Shown here: piece after piece, positions 25,337 to 34,695 of the stretch
How positions within the stretch are numbered: the first letter of the stretch is position 1
Layout: each line of letters opens with the position of its first letter
Assembly: GCF_002933465.1 (NCBI RefSeq)
Contig: NZ_PSZE01000011.1
Coordinates: forward strand, 124,001-188,000
DNA from: Nocardia nova
Lineage (GTDB): Bacteria; Actinomycetota; Actinomycetes; Mycobacteriales; Mycobacteriaceae
DNA: 64,000 bases
Direction: 5' to 3'
Translations under genes and position numbers: made by a program
Notes under the pieces: model-generated
The model's database searches: none
What the model was told of the DNA's origin: nothing
What the model saw: only the letters and a program-made list of their open reading frames with translations

Positions 25337-27003
25337 CGGGGCAGCCGGGCCATCGCGAGCCCGGCCGCGCGGCCGGAGAAGATGCACCCGCCGAGGAAGG
25401 TGCCTTCCAGGGCGTTGTAGCCGTGAACGCCACCGCCGCCGAAGCCGGCGACCTCACCCGCGGCGTACAAGCCGGGGAAGGGGGAGCCGTCGGAGCGGAT
25501 CACCTGCGCGTCCAGATTGGTCTGCACACCGCCCAGCGTCTTGCGGGTCAGCACGTTCAGCCGTACCGCGATCAGCGGACCGTGTGCGGGATCGAGAATC
25601 CGATGCGGCGACGCGACCCGGCCGAGTTTGTCGCCGAGTGAGCGCCGCGCGTTGGCGATCGCCATCAGTTGCGCGTCCTTGCTGTATTTGTTGTCCAGTT
25701 CGCGGTCGCGGGCGACGATCTGGTGTTCGAGCACGGCGACGTCCAATTGCGGGCCGCGCGCGATCTCGTTCATGCCGCGCACGAGTTCGGGCAGGGTGTC
25801 GGCGACGACGAAGTCCACGCCATGCCGCTTGAACGCCTCGACCGGGCCGGGCGCGCCCTTGGCGGCGCGGCTCTTGAGTGTGAGTTTGAGGTCCTTACCG
25901 GTGATGTCGGGATTCTGCTCGGAGCCGGAGAGCGCGAATTCCTTCTCGATGATCGACTGGGTGAGCACGAACCACGAGTAGTCGTAGCCGGTGTCCAGGA
26001 TCGCCTTCATCGTGGCATTGGTGTCGAAGCCGGGGAAACACGGTGCGGGTAAACGCTTTCCGTTCGCGTCGAACCACAGCGACGACGGGCCCGGAATGAT
26101 CCGGATGGCGTGATCGGGCCAGATCGGATCCCAGTTGTGAATGCCCTCGGTGTAATGCCACATCCGGTCGCGGTTCACGATCCGGGCGCCGGCCGATTCG
26201 GAGATCGCGAGCATGCGGCCGTCGACATGGGCGGGCACGCCGGAGATCATGGTTTGCGGGCAGGGGCCGAGCCGTTCGGTGGGCCAGTTCTTCCGGATCA
26301 GGTCGTGGTTGTGGCCGATGCCGCCGGAGGACACCAGTACTGCCGGTGCGCGGAATTCGAACTCGCCCACCGTCGTTCGCGACGAGGCCATGCCGCGATC
26401 GAGGTCGCTCGGTTCCAGGACGCTACCTCGAACGCCCACGACCGCGTCGTCCTCCACGATCAGATCGTCGACCCGGTGCCGGAACGCGAATTCGACCAGC
26501 CCGCGCTGCTCGGCGGCCAGTACCGGCTCCAGGAAGACGCGCAGCACCTCCGGGCCGGTACCCCAGGTGAGGTGGAAGCGCGGCACCGAGTTGCCGTGCC
26601 CGTCGGCGGTGGCGCCGCCGCGCTCGGCCCAGCCGACCAGGGGAGTGATCCGCAACCCCAGATCGTGCAGGTACTGACGCTTGTCTCCGGCGGCGAACTC
26701 GACGTAGGCGCGCGCCCACTGGCGCGCCCAGTGGTCTTCGTCGTCGCGATCGAATCCGGCCGAACCCAGCCAGTCCTGCCAGGCCAGCGCGAAGGAATCC
26801 TTGATGCCGAGGCGCCGCTGTTCGGGGCTGTCGACGAGGAACAGTCCACCCAGCGACCAGAAGGCCTGCCCGCCGAGGTTGTTGCGATTCTCCTGGTCGA
26901 GAACCAGTACCCGCCGTCCCGCCCGGGTCAGTTCGTAGGTGGCCACCAGTCCGGCCAGCCCGGCTCCGACGACGATGACATCCGGCTGTTGTGACGGCGC
27001 CAC
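25333..27003 (-). CDS. KstD-like FAD-binding dehydrogenase
   Basis: A 556-residue flavoprotein of the 3-ketosteroid dehydrogenase/fumarate reductase family. VIVVGAGLAGLVATYELTRA (about residues 8-27) is the FAD-binding fold, with an acidic strand end VLVLDQENRNNLGGQAFWS after it. The C-terminal FAD segment is GLYAAGEVAGFGGGGVHG. Substrate residues cannot be assigned; homologues include Rv0785-like flavoproteins. GTG 27003 has GGAGGAG five bases upstream. Two palindromes lie just upstream, one matching the KstR consensus, so control by a sterol-responsive TetR is possible. Confidence 0.82.
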   Translation of the reverse strand: MAPSQQPDVIVVGAGLAGLVATYELTRAGRRVLVLDQENRNNLGGQAFWSLGGLFLVDSPEQRRLGIKDSFALAWQDWLGSAGFDRDDEDHWARQWARAYVEFAAGDKRQYLHDLGLRITPLVGWAERGGATADGHGNSVPRFHLTWGTGPEVLRVFLEPVLAAEQRGLVEFAFRHRVDDLIVEDDAVVGVRGSVLEPSDLDRGMASSRTTVGEFEFRAPAVLVSSGGIGHNHDLIRKNWPTERLGPCPQTMISGVPAHVDGRMLAISESAGARIVNRDRMWHYTEGIHNWDPIWPDHAIRIIPGPSSLWFDANGKRLPAPCFPGFDTNATMKAILDTGYDYSWFVLTQSIIEKEFALSGSEQNPDITGKDLKLTLKSRAAKGAPGPVEAFKRHGVDFVVADTLPELVRGMNEIARGPQLDVAVLEHQIVARDRELDNKYSKDAQLMAIANARRSLGDKLGRVASPHRILDPAHGPLIAVRLNVLTRKTLGGVQTNLDAQVIRSDGSPFPGLYAAGEVAGFGGGGVHGYNALEGTFLGGCIFSGRAAGLAMARLPR

Positions 27004-27031
27004 GGGCACTCCTCCGCGTTCGGGCGATTTG

Positions 27032-27047
27032 GATACATTCATGTATC
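27032..27047. promoter_or_regulatory. Palindromic operator GATACAT-TC-ATGTATC
   Basis: Perfect 7-base arms with a two-base centre, a layout typical for TetR regulators. It lies 29 bases upstream of the KstD-like gene's GTG and abuts the KstR-like site. The next gene (YcaQ-like) is divergent, so the site could affect both. Confidence 0.6.
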
Positions 27048-27059
27048 GAACGTGTTCAA
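27046..27059. promoter_or_regulatory. KstR-like operator
   Basis: TCGAACGTGTTCAA matches TNNAACNNGTTNNA, the published 14-base consensus for KstR, the TetR repressor of sterol catabolism in mycolata. It is located upstream of a KstD-like flavoprotein, which makes the match more credible than a chance hit. Confidence 0.5.
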
Positions 27060-27129
27060 GGTAGCAGATTCGAACCGTCGCGAGCCCGGCTCCGGCATAT
27101 CTGTCGGTGGGACATGGCAGATTCGGTGC

Positions 27130-28416
27130 GTGCGCACCATCACCTCCGCCGCGGCCCGCCGGGCCGCACTCGCCGCCCAGGGATTCGCCACCACCGCTCG
27201 CGATCGGACGGACGGCTCGGGTTCGTCGACGCGCCGCGCGGTCCTCGGAGTCGTCCGCAATACCAAACTGCTGCAACTGGATTCGGTCGCCGCGGTGGTC
27301 CGCGCGCACTACGCGCCGGTGTTCGCCCGGATCGGCGCCTACGATCGTTCGCTGCTCGACGAGGCGATATGGGATCACAGTGCGCGGCGGCCGCGGCGGC
27401 TCGTGGAGTACTGGGCACACGAGGCGGCGCTGATTCCGGTGGAGGATTGGCCGCTGCTGCGATGGCGGATGGCCGGTTACGCCCACGGCCGTTGGGGTGG
27501 GGCGCGCCGGGTGCTCGACGAGAATCCCGACCTGCCCGGGCGGGTGCTGAGCGTGATCGACCAGGTCGGCGCGTGCACCGCGGCGGAGGTGGAACGCCAG
27601 CTCGAGCTGAATCGCCCTCGGCGCAAGGATCATTGGGGCTGGAACCACAGCGACACCAAGGTGGTGTGCGAGATGTTGTTCGCCACCGGGGAGCTCTCGG
27701 TGGACAAGCGCGTGGGCTTTCAGCGGCACTACGACCTCACCGAGCGGGTGCTGCCGCCCGAGGTCGCCGGCCGCCGCGTCGACGAACCGGATGCGGTGCG
27801 CGAACTGGTCCTACGGGCCGCCGACGCCTTGGGGGTGGCCACCGAGACCGATCTGCGCGACTACTACCGGCTGCATCGGCGGCAGTGTGAACCCGCGTTG
27901 GGCGAGCTGGTCGATGCGGGAGAGCTCGAACCGGTGCGGGTGGAGGGCTGGGACAAGCCGGCCTATCTGCGTGCCGGGGTACGGATCCCGCGGCGGGTCG
28001 AGGGCGCCGCGCTGCTGTGCCCGTTCGACCCGCTGATCTTCTTCCGGCCGCGCACCGAGCGACTGTTCGATTTCCACTACCGGATCGAGATCTACACCCC
28101 GGAACACAAGCGCGTGCACGGCTATTACGTGTTCCCGTTCCTGCTCGACGGCGAGCTGGTCGCCCGGGTGGATCTGCGCGCGGACCGTGCTACCGGCGGG
28201 CTGCACGTGCTCGGGGCCTTCGCCGAACCCGGTCTCCCCCAGGCACGCGTCGCGCATGAACTGGCAAGGCAGCTGCAGGCGATGGCCCGGTGGCTCGAGC
28301 TCGAGACCGTGGTGGTCGGCGAGCGCGGCGATCTGGCTGCGGCGCTGGCCGTCGAGGTGGCTGCCCGCGAACGGGTTTCGGTGCCGGCCGGGGTCAGGTT
28401 CGCGGAGCCGGGGTGA
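27130..28416 (+). CDS. YcaQ-like winged-helix DNA glycosylase family protein
   Basis: A 428-residue member of the winged-helix (HTH_42) family that includes E. coli YcaQ and AlkZ, enzymes that remove bulky or crosslinked bases from DNA. LLQLDSVAAVVRAHYAPVF carries the conserved Gln/Asp near residue 50; WEYW-type Trp/His residues follow in VEYWAHEAALIPVEDWPLL. The C-terminal part has LCPFDPLIFFRPRTERLFDF, a strong family mark. GTG 27130 replaces the longer frame, whose first 26 codons overlap the divergent promoter. The substrate is not known. The stop overlaps the convergent carrier gene by 23 bases. Confidence 0.8.
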   Translation: MRTITSAAARRAALAAQGFATTARDRTDGSGSSTRRAVLGVVRNTKLLQLDSVAAVVRAHYAPVFARIGAYDRSLLDEAIWDHSARRPRRLVEYWAHEAALIPVEDWPLLRWRMAGYAHGRWGGARRVLDENPDLPGRVLSVIDQVGACTAAEVERQLELNRPRRKDHWGWNHSDTKVVCEMLFATGELSVDKRVGFQRHYDLTERVLPPEVAGRRVDEPDAVRELVLRAADALGVATETDLRDYYRLHRRQCEPALGELVDAGELEPVRVEGWDKPAYLRAGVRIPRRVEGAALLCPFDPLIFFRPRTERLFDFHYRIEIYTPEHKRVHGYYVFPFLLDGELVARVDLRADRATGGLHVLGAFAEPGLPQARVAHELARQLQAMARWLELETVVVGERGDLAAALAVEVAARERVSVPAGVRFAEPG

Positions 28417-29434
28417 TGCCGGGGACCGCCGCATCGGGGGAGATGGTCGCGGTCCGAGCCGCCTCGGCCTCGTCCGCCGCGCGCCCCCACCGCCCGGCCA
28501 GCGCGGCACAGGTGATCAGCTGAATCTGGTGGAAGATCATGAGCGGCAACACGATCAGGCCCACGGGATGTCCCGCGAACAGCACCGTCGCCATCGGCAG
28601 GCCGGTGGCCAGACTCTTCTTGGACCCGCAGAAGATCACCACGATGCGATCGGCCCGGTCGAATCCGAACAGCCGCGCCACTCCCGCCGTCACGCCCAGC
28701 ACCACAGCCAGCAGGACGATCGCCACACCTACGACCGCCAGCAGACGGCCGACGGCCAGCCCCTGCCACACGTGTTCGACCATGCCGGCGCTGAAGGCCG
28801 CGTAGACCACCAGATACACCGAACCGCGGTCGACGATCTTGGTGAGGGTGGTGTGCGCCAGTAAGCGATGCAGCTTCGGCCGGAGCAGCTGACCGGCGAG
28901 GAACGGCAGCAGCAACTGCACCACGATCTGCACGATCGACATCGGTGAGACGGTGGCGTCGCCGGTGGTCTGCATCAGCAGCATCACCAGCAGCGGTGTC
29001 AGGAACACGCCCAGCAGGTTCGACACCGACGCGCTGACCACCGCGGCCGCGACGTTGCCCCGCGCGATGGCGGTGAACGCGATCGAGGACTGCACGGTCG
29101 AGGGCAGCAGGCACAAATAGAGCATTCCCGTGTAGAGCTCGTCGCTGAGCACCGACGGGACCAGCAGCCGCATCGCCAGGCCGAGCAGCGGGAACAGGAT
29201 GTAGGTCGCGCTGAGCACCGTCGTGTGCAGCCGCCAGTGCCGCAGGCCCGCGAGCGCCTCGCGCGGTTCGAGCCGGGTGCCGTACAGCAGGAACAACACC
29301 GCGATCGCTATCTTGGTGCCCCACTCCAGAACCTCGGCCGCGCCGCCTCGGGCGGGCAGGATCAGGCCGATCGCCATCGCCGCGAACAAGCCCAGCAGGA
29401 AGCCGTCGATACGGAGTTTGGCCAGCAACGTCAC
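28394..29434 (-). CDS. Bile acid:sodium symporter 7-type carrier
   Basis: A 346-residue membrane protein of the SBF-like family (SLC10A7 group) with about ten helices. Family marks are LPSTVQSSIAFTAIARGN, with the conserved inverted-repeat helix break, and FCGSKKSLATGLPMA near the C-terminus. Substrates in bacteria are unknown; organic anions are likely. It is divergent from a LysR gene by 71 bases, implying that LysR controls it. The C-terminal tail is Ala/Thr/Pro-rich. It overlaps the YcaQ-like gene end to end by 23 bases. Confidence 0.83.
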   Translation of the reverse strand: MTLLAKLRIDGFLLGLFAAMAIGLILPARGGAAEVLEWGTKIAIAVLFLLYGTRLEPREALAGLRHWRLHTTVLSATYILFPLLGLAMRLLVPSVLSDELYTGMLYLCLLPSTVQSSIAFTAIARGNVAAAVVSASVSNLLGVFLTPLLVMLLMQTTGDATVSPMSIVQIVVQLLLPFLAGQLLRPKLHRLLAHTTLTKIVDRGSVYLVVYAAFSAGMVEHVWQGLAVGRLLAVVGVAIVLLAVVLGVTAGVARLFGFDRADRIVVIFCGSKKSLATGLPMATVLFAGHPVGLIVLPLMIFHQIQLITCAALAGRWGRAADEAEAARTATISPDAAVPGITPAPRT

Positions 29435-29505
29435 CTCGTCACGGTACGGCGCACACCACTGATCGCCAAAGTCGATCGAAGCGATATCTATGAACGAGTA
29501 ATGTG

Positions 29506-30360
29506 ATGAGTGTGTTCGATCCGGACTTGTTGCGCACCTTCCTGGCGGTCGAACGCGCCGGCGGGTTCACCGCGGCGGGCCGCATCCTCGGCCTGCGCCA
29601 GTCCACGGTCAGCGGGCATATCGCCCGGCTCGAGCAGGCCGCGGGCCGCGAACTGATCCGCCGCGACACCCGCAATCTGGCGTTGACCGCCGACGGTGCC
29701 GCGATGGTCGGTTTCGCCCGCAACATCCTCGACGCACAGGCCCAGGCCGACCGCTACTTCTCCGATTCCCGGCTCACGGGACTGATCCGGCTGGGCGCCT
29801 CCGACGATCTGGTCGCGCGGGAACTGCCCGACGTCCTGCTGGAATTCCAGCGGTCGCATCCGGGCGTGGATCTGGAACTGATCGTCGGGCTCAGCGAGAA
29901 CCTCAAGACGCGGATGGCGGCGGGCGAACTGGACCTGATGGTGGCCAAGCGGCTGCCGGGGGAGCGGCACGGAGAACTGCTGTGGCGCGACCGGCTGGTG
30001 TGGGCCGGGAGCTCGGGCGTCGGCGACATCGTCGATCCGGTGCCCGTGGTGACCTATCCGCCGCCGAGCCTGACCCGGCACGTGGCACTGCGCGCACTCG
30101 AGCGGGAGGGCCGGACCTGGCGGATCGCCTGCGTCAGCGACAGCCAGCTGGGCCTGCGGGCCGCGGTGCTGGCCGGACTGGGGGTCGTGGCGCACGCCGA
30201 AACCCTGCTTCCACCAGGGCTTTTCGCGGTCGACGACGAGAAGCTGCCGGAATTGGGCGAGCTGGAGTTCGTGCTGCTGCGCCGGCACAGCCGGCTCTCC
30301 GAACCCGAACAGGCGCTCTGCGACGCGATCATCGCCGGCGCCCACCGGATGCACCGATGA
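29506..30360 (+). CDS. LysR family regulator, divergent from SBF-like carrier
   Basis: A 284-residue LysR regulator: LLRTFLAVERAGGFTAAG, then LRQSTVSGHIARLEQAAG as the recognition helix (about residues 7-55), followed by the usual effector domain (LIRLGASDDLVARELPDVL). The gap to the divergent carrier contains ATCGC-N14-GCGAT (29462-29485), a possible LysR site. Position suggests it regulates that carrier in response to its substrate. ATG 29506 is used; a GTG one codon earlier is equally possible. Confidence 0.85.
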   Translation: MSVFDPDLLRTFLAVERAGGFTAAGRILGLRQSTVSGHIARLEQAAGRELIRRDTRNLALTADGAAMVGFARNILDAQAQADRYFSDSRLTGLIRLGASDDLVARELPDVLLEFQRSHPGVDLELIVGLSENLKTRMAAGELDLMVAKRLPGERHGELLWRDRLVWAGSSGVGDIVDPVPVVTYPPPSLTRHVALRALEREGRTWRIACVSDSQLGLRAAVLAGLGVVAHAETLLPPGLFAVDDEKLPELGELEFVLLRRHSRLSEPEQALCDAIIAGAHRMHR

Positions 30361-30446
30361 CCACGGCGTGCCGTATGTCACCCGCCGCACACGGTTCCCG
30401 GTCACGGCGCGTATCCGCTGTCGGTGCCGGTCGTTAACCTGGTCCC

Positions 30447-32564
30447 GTGGCAGATCCCGCGACCTATCGGCCCGCACCGGGCACCATTCCCGTCGAACCC
30501 GGCGTCTACAAATTCCGGGATTCCTACGGGCAGGTGATCTATGTCGGCAAGGCCAAGAGTCTGCGCAGCCGCCTGAATTCCTACTTCGCCGATGTGTCCT
30601 CGCTGCATCCGCGCACCCGGCAGATGGTGACCACTGCCGCGAGCGTCGAGTGGACGGTGGTATCGACCGAGGTCGAGGCGTTGCAGCTGGAGTACAACTG
30701 GATCAAGGAATTCGATCCGCGCTTCAACGTGCGCTACCGCGACGACAAGACCTACCCCATGCTCGCGGTGAGTATGAACGAGGAATATCCGCGGGTGTTC
30801 GTCTATCGGGGCGCTCGCAAGAAAGGCGTGCGGTATTTCGGGCCGTACGCCCACGCCTGGGCCATCCGCGAGACGGTGGATCTGCTGCTGCGCGTGTTCC
30901 CCGTGCGGACGTGTTCGACCGGAGTGTTCAAGCGCCACAGGCAGATCGGGCGTCCCTGCCTGCTCGGTTACATCGACAAATGTTCGGCGCCCTGTATCGG
31001 CCGGGTCGACGCCGACGAGCACCGCCGCATCGTCGAGGACTTCTGCGACTTCCTGTCCGGCCGCACCGATCGCATGGTGCGGGAGCTGGAACGCCGAATG
31101 CAGTCCGCCGCAGCGGATCTGGACTTCGAGACCGCAGCGCGGCTGCGCGACGACGTCGCCGCGCTCAAACGCGCACTGGAAAAGCAGGCGGTCGTGCTGG
31201 GCACCGGCACCGACGCGGACGTGATCGCCTTCGCCGCCGACGAACTCGAGGTCGCGGTGCAGATCTTCCACGTGCGCGACGGGCGGGTGCGCGGCCAGCG
31301 CGGCTGGGTCGTCGACAAATCGGGCGACGCCGTCGACCTGAACTGGGCCGGTACCGAAGACGCCGTGGGCGCCGCGCCGATCGACCAGGGTGCCCAGGGG
31401 TCGAGTGAACTGGCCGCGCTGGTGGAACAGTTCGTCACCCAGTTCTACGGCGAACAGGCCGCCTTCGCCGAGCACACCGATACCGAAACCCCCGCCACCG
31501 CCGTGCCGCGCGAGGTTCTGGTGCCGGAATTGCCCGGTGATCCGGAGCAGGTGCAGGGCTGGCTGTCGGGACTGCGCGGCTCGGCCGTGGCGCTGCGGGT
31601 GCCGCAGCGCGGCGACAAGAAGGCGCTGATGGAGACCGTGCAGCGCAATGCGCAGGAGGCGCTGGCCCAGCACAAACTCAAGCGCGCCGGCGATCTGACC
31701 GCGAGATCGGCCGCGCTGCAAGGTATTCAGGACGCTCTCGATCTCGACAGCGCTCCGCTGCGCATCGAATGTGTCGACATCAGCCACGTGCAGGGCACCG
31801 ATGTCGTGGCCTCGCTGGTGGTGTTCGAGGACGGGCTGCCGCGCAAATCGGAATACCGGCACTACACGATCAAGGAGGCCGCGGGCGAGGGCCGCTCCGA
31901 CGACGTGGCCAGCATCGCCGAGGTTACTCGGCGCCGGTTCTATCGGTTGCGCAAGGAACTCGACGACATGAGTGCGGCGGCGAGGGCGGAGGCCGGTTCG
32001 GCGGGGCACGCGGACGGAACCGGGGTTCCGCATCCGCAGGGGGCCGCGGCGATCGCCACCGCCGAGGCCGAGCCCGCGGATCTGCCGCCCCGCATCGATC
32101 CGGCCACCGGGCGACCCCGCAAATTCTCCTATCCGCCGAACCTGTACGTCGTCGACGGCGGCGCCCCGCAGGTGGCGGCCGCGGCCGAGGTGCTCGACGA
32201 ACTCGGCATCACCGACGTTGCCGTGATCGGGCTGGCCAAACGCCTGGAGGAGGTCTGGGTGCCGGGCGAGTCCGACCCGGTGATCATGCCGCGAACCAGC
32301 GAATCGCTGTTCCTGCTGCAGCGCGTGCGTGACGAGGCGCACCGATTCGCCATCACCTTCCATCGCAGTAAACGTTCGCGCCGGATGACCGCCTCGGCCC
32401 TGGATTCGGTGCGGGGGCTGGGCGAGGCCCGCCGCACCGCATTGGTGACCCACTTCGGATCGGTAGCCAAACTCAAGCAGGCTACGGTGGAGGAAATCAC
32501 GGAGGTGCCCGGTATCGGGGTGGCGACGGCCAAGGCCGTGCTCGCGGCCCTCAACTCCGAATGA
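30447..32564 (+). CDS. uvrC: UvrABC excinuclease subunit C
   Basis: UvrC makes both cuts around a DNA lesion bound by UvrB. The GIY-YIG nuclease is at the N-terminus (GVYKFRDSYGQVIYVGKAKS, residues 14-33), the UvrB-binding motif near 205-240, the RNase H-like domain around ECVDISHVQGTDVVASLVVF, and two helix-hairpin-helix motifs end the protein. At 705 residues it exceeds mycobacterial UvrC (about 646); much of the excess is an Ala/Glu/Gly-rich insert near residues 512-550. The GTG start opens the conserved uvrC-rapZ-yvcK-whiA run. Confidence 0.96.
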   Translation: MADPATYRPAPGTIPVEPGVYKFRDSYGQVIYVGKAKSLRSRLNSYFADVSSLHPRTRQMVTTAASVEWTVVSTEVEALQLEYNWIKEFDPRFNVRYRDDKTYPMLAVSMNEEYPRVFVYRGARKKGVRYFGPYAHAWAIRETVDLLLRVFPVRTCSTGVFKRHRQIGRPCLLGYIDKCSAPCIGRVDADEHRRIVEDFCDFLSGRTDRMVRELERRMQSAAADLDFETAARLRDDVAALKRALEKQAVVLGTGTDADVIAFAADELEVAVQIFHVRDGRVRGQRGWVVDKSGDAVDLNWAGTEDAVGAAPIDQGAQGSSELAALVEQFVTQFYGEQAAFAEHTDTETPATAVPREVLVPELPGDPEQVQGWLSGLRGSAVALRVPQRGDKKALMETVQRNAQEALAQHKLKRAGDLTARSAALQGIQDALDLDSAPLRIECVDISHVQGTDVVASLVVFEDGLPRKSEYRHYTIKEAAGEGRSDDVASIAEVTRRRFYRLRKELDDMSAAARAEAGSAGHADGTGVPHPQGAAAIATAEAEPADLPPRIDPATGRPRKFSYPPNLYVVDGGAPQVAAAAEVLDELGITDVAVIGLAKRLEEVWVPGESDPVIMPRTSESLFLLQRVRDEAHRFAITFHRSKRSRRMTASALDSVRGLGEARRTALVTHFGSVAKLKQATVEEITEVPGIGVATAKAVLAALNSE

Positions 32565-32668
32565 CGTCTCGGTCACGGCTCGGTTTCGCCGGCGGTGCGC
32601 GCTCCGCCGCGGCCGGTCGGGGCGGGCAGGATGATCGAATGGCAGCCACGGACGGAACCCGATAGGAC

Positions 32669-33610
32669 ATGACGAGCGTCGAATCGAACCCCAACGCGAG
32701 TACCGGCATCCGGCCGCGGCCCGATGCGCATCCGGTCGAGGTCGTCATCGTCACCGGCCTGTCCGGTGCCGGGCGAGGCACCGCCGCCCGAGTCCTCGAA
32801 GACCTCGGCTGGTACGTCGCGGACAATCTGCCGCCGGAACTGATCGGCCGGCTGATCGAACTCGGTGCCGCCGCCGATCCGCCGATCACCAAACTCGCGC
32901 TGGTCATGGACGTGCGCAGCCGCTTCTTCACCGGCGACCTGTCCGGGGTGACCGATCAGCTGCGGGCCAACGGGGTCGGCACCCGCCTGTTGTTCCTCGA
33001 GGCCTCCGACGATGTACTGATCCGGCGCTTCGGCTTCGCCCGCCGCCGCCACCCGCTGCAGAGCGAGAGTGCCGACGGCACCCTCTCGGCCGGGATCGCC
33101 GCGGAACGCCGGGCCCTGTCGAAGGTCAAGACCGCCGCCGACCTGGTGATCGACACGACCGCGCTGTCGGTCCACCAGTTGCACCGCAAATTGGAGGAGG
33201 CCTACGGCGGCGGCGCACCCGCGGCCCTGCAGGTGACGATTCAATCGTTCGGATTCAAATACGGTGTCCCGCTGGACGCGGACATGGTTTTCGACGTCCG
33301 ATTTCTGCCGAACCCGCATTGGATTCCGGAATTGCGGGAACATACCGGGCAGGACGCCGTGGTCAGCGAGTACGTATTGTCACGGCCCGGCGCCGACGAC
33401 TATGTGAATACGTGCCGCCATCTGGTCGACCTGACCACCAGCGGCTACCGCCAGGAGGGGAAGCGATATATGACCGTGGCAGTGGGGTGTACCGGTGGTA
33501 AGCACCGCAGCGTGGCGATCGCCGAGGAGCTGGGTGAACTGCTGGGCCGGCCCGACAGTGCCTCGACCGATGTCGTCCGCGTGGTCCACCGGGATCTGGG
33601 GCGCGAATGA
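32669..33610 (+). CDS. rapZ: RapZ family nucleotide-binding protein
   Basis: A 313-residue RapZ/YvcJ protein. In E. coli RapZ controls amino-sugar synthesis through small RNAs; the actinobacterial role is less clear. The P-loop reads GLSGAGRGTA (residues 30-39), with Arg where the classic Walker A has Lys; I recall the same change in other actinobacterial homologues. DNLPPELI follows. The C-terminal domain has DVRFLPNPHW and GCTGGKHRSVAIAEEL. The stop overlaps the yvcK start (ATGA), so the two are translationally coupled. Confidence 0.93.
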   Translation: MTSVESNPNASTGIRPRPDAHPVEVVIVTGLSGAGRGTAARVLEDLGWYVADNLPPELIGRLIELGAAADPPITKLALVMDVRSRFFTGDLSGVTDQLRANGVGTRLLFLEASDDVLIRRFGFARRRHPLQSESADGTLSAGIAAERRALSKVKTAADLVIDTTALSVHQLHRKLEEAYGGGAPAALQVTIQSFGFKYGVPLDADMVFDVRFLPNPHWIPELREHTGQDAVVSEYVLSRPGADDYVNTCRHLVDLTTSGYRQEGKRYMTVAVGCTGGKHRSVAIAEELGELLGRPDSASTDVVRVVHRDLGRE

Positions 33611-34695
33611 GCGACGCGGACCATAGCGGCGACACCTCCGCGTCGGGAAAATCCGGCGATTCTCCCGACCCCACTCTGGTGGCGCTGGGCGGCGGGCACG
33701 GTCTCTACGCCACCCTGACCGCCGCTCGCCGGCTCACCGAGCGCATCACCGCGGTCGTGACCGTCGCCGACGACGGCGGATCGTCCGGGCGGCTGCGTGC
33801 CGAACTGGGCATGCTGCCGCCGGGTGATCTGCGCATGGCGCTGGCTGCCCTGGCCGAGGATCCCGACGGGGTCTGGGCGCGCACGGCGCAGCACCGCTTC
33901 GGCGGCACCGGTGCGCTGGCCGGGCATTCGGTCGGCAACCTCGTGCTGGCCGGGCTGGCCGAAATGCTCGGCGATCCGGTCGCGGCGCTCGACGAGATGG
34001 CCGCGATCCTGCGCTGTGTAGGCCGGGTGCTGCCGATGTCGCCGACCGCGCTGACCATCGAAGCCGACGTCTCCGGCCTCGAGGTCGACCCGCGGGTCAG
34101 CCGGTGTATCCGTGGCCAGGTCGCGGTGGCCACCACGCCGGGCAAGGTACGCCGGGTCCGGCTGATCCCGTCCGACCCGCCGGCCAGCCCCGAGGCCACC
34201 TCGGCGATCGAGCACGCCGACGTGGTGGTGCTGGGTCCCGGATCGTGGTTCACCAGCGTCATTCCGCACATGCTCGTGCCGGATCTGCGGGAGGCGCTGA
34301 TGCATACCCGCGCGGTGAAAGTGCTGGTCCTGAACCTGGCGGCGGAGCCCGGAGAGACCACGGGATTCTCCGCCGAACGGCACCTGCATGTATTGTCCCA
34401 GCACGCACCGGATTTCGCTGTCGACCATGTGCTCGTGGACTCCGGCTCCGTACCCGAGGGTAGGGAGCGCGAACATGTGGCAAGAGCTGCCGAACAGCTG
34501 CGTGCACGAGTAACCTTCGCTGATGTCGCCGAGGCGGGGACGGACCGGCACCACCCTGGAAAGCTAGCCGCCGCACTGGATCAGGTGATCCGCCAACCTC
34601 GGCCGGAATTGGCAGGGCTTCGAGTCGAAGGACGGCATCCGGTCCAGCAGGTGCGGTCCGTGTTGGGTGGAAAGGAGCGGGTCTCGTGGCGATGA
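33607..34695 (+). CDS. yvcK: YvcK/CofD-like gluconeogenesis factor
   Basis: A 362-residue protein of the UPF0052/YvcK family, which binds UDP-sugars and is needed for growth on gluconeogenic carbon and for normal cell envelope assembly in Bacillus and mycobacteria (CuvA). It has VALGGGHGLYATLTA, VADDGGSSGRLRAELGMLPP and GPGSWFTSVIPHMLVP, all typical. It overlaps rapZ by four bases and whiA by ten. The first 25 residues are polar and likely disordered. Confidence 0.93.
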   Translation: MSDADHSGDTSASGKSGDSPDPTLVALGGGHGLYATLTAARRLTERITAVVTVADDGGSSGRLRAELGMLPPGDLRMALAALAEDPDGVWARTAQHRFGGTGALAGHSVGNLVLAGLAEMLGDPVAALDEMAAILRCVGRVLPMSPTALTIEADVSGLEVDPRVSRCIRGQVAVATTPGKVRRVRLIPSDPPASPEATSAIEHADVVVLGPGSWFTSVIPHMLVPDLREALMHTRAVKVLVLNLAAEPGETTGFSAERHLHVLSQHAPDFAVDHVLVDSGSVPEGREREHVARAAEQLRARVTFADVAEAGTDRHHPGKLAAALDQVIRQPRPELAGLRVEGRHPVQQVRSVLGGKERVSWR

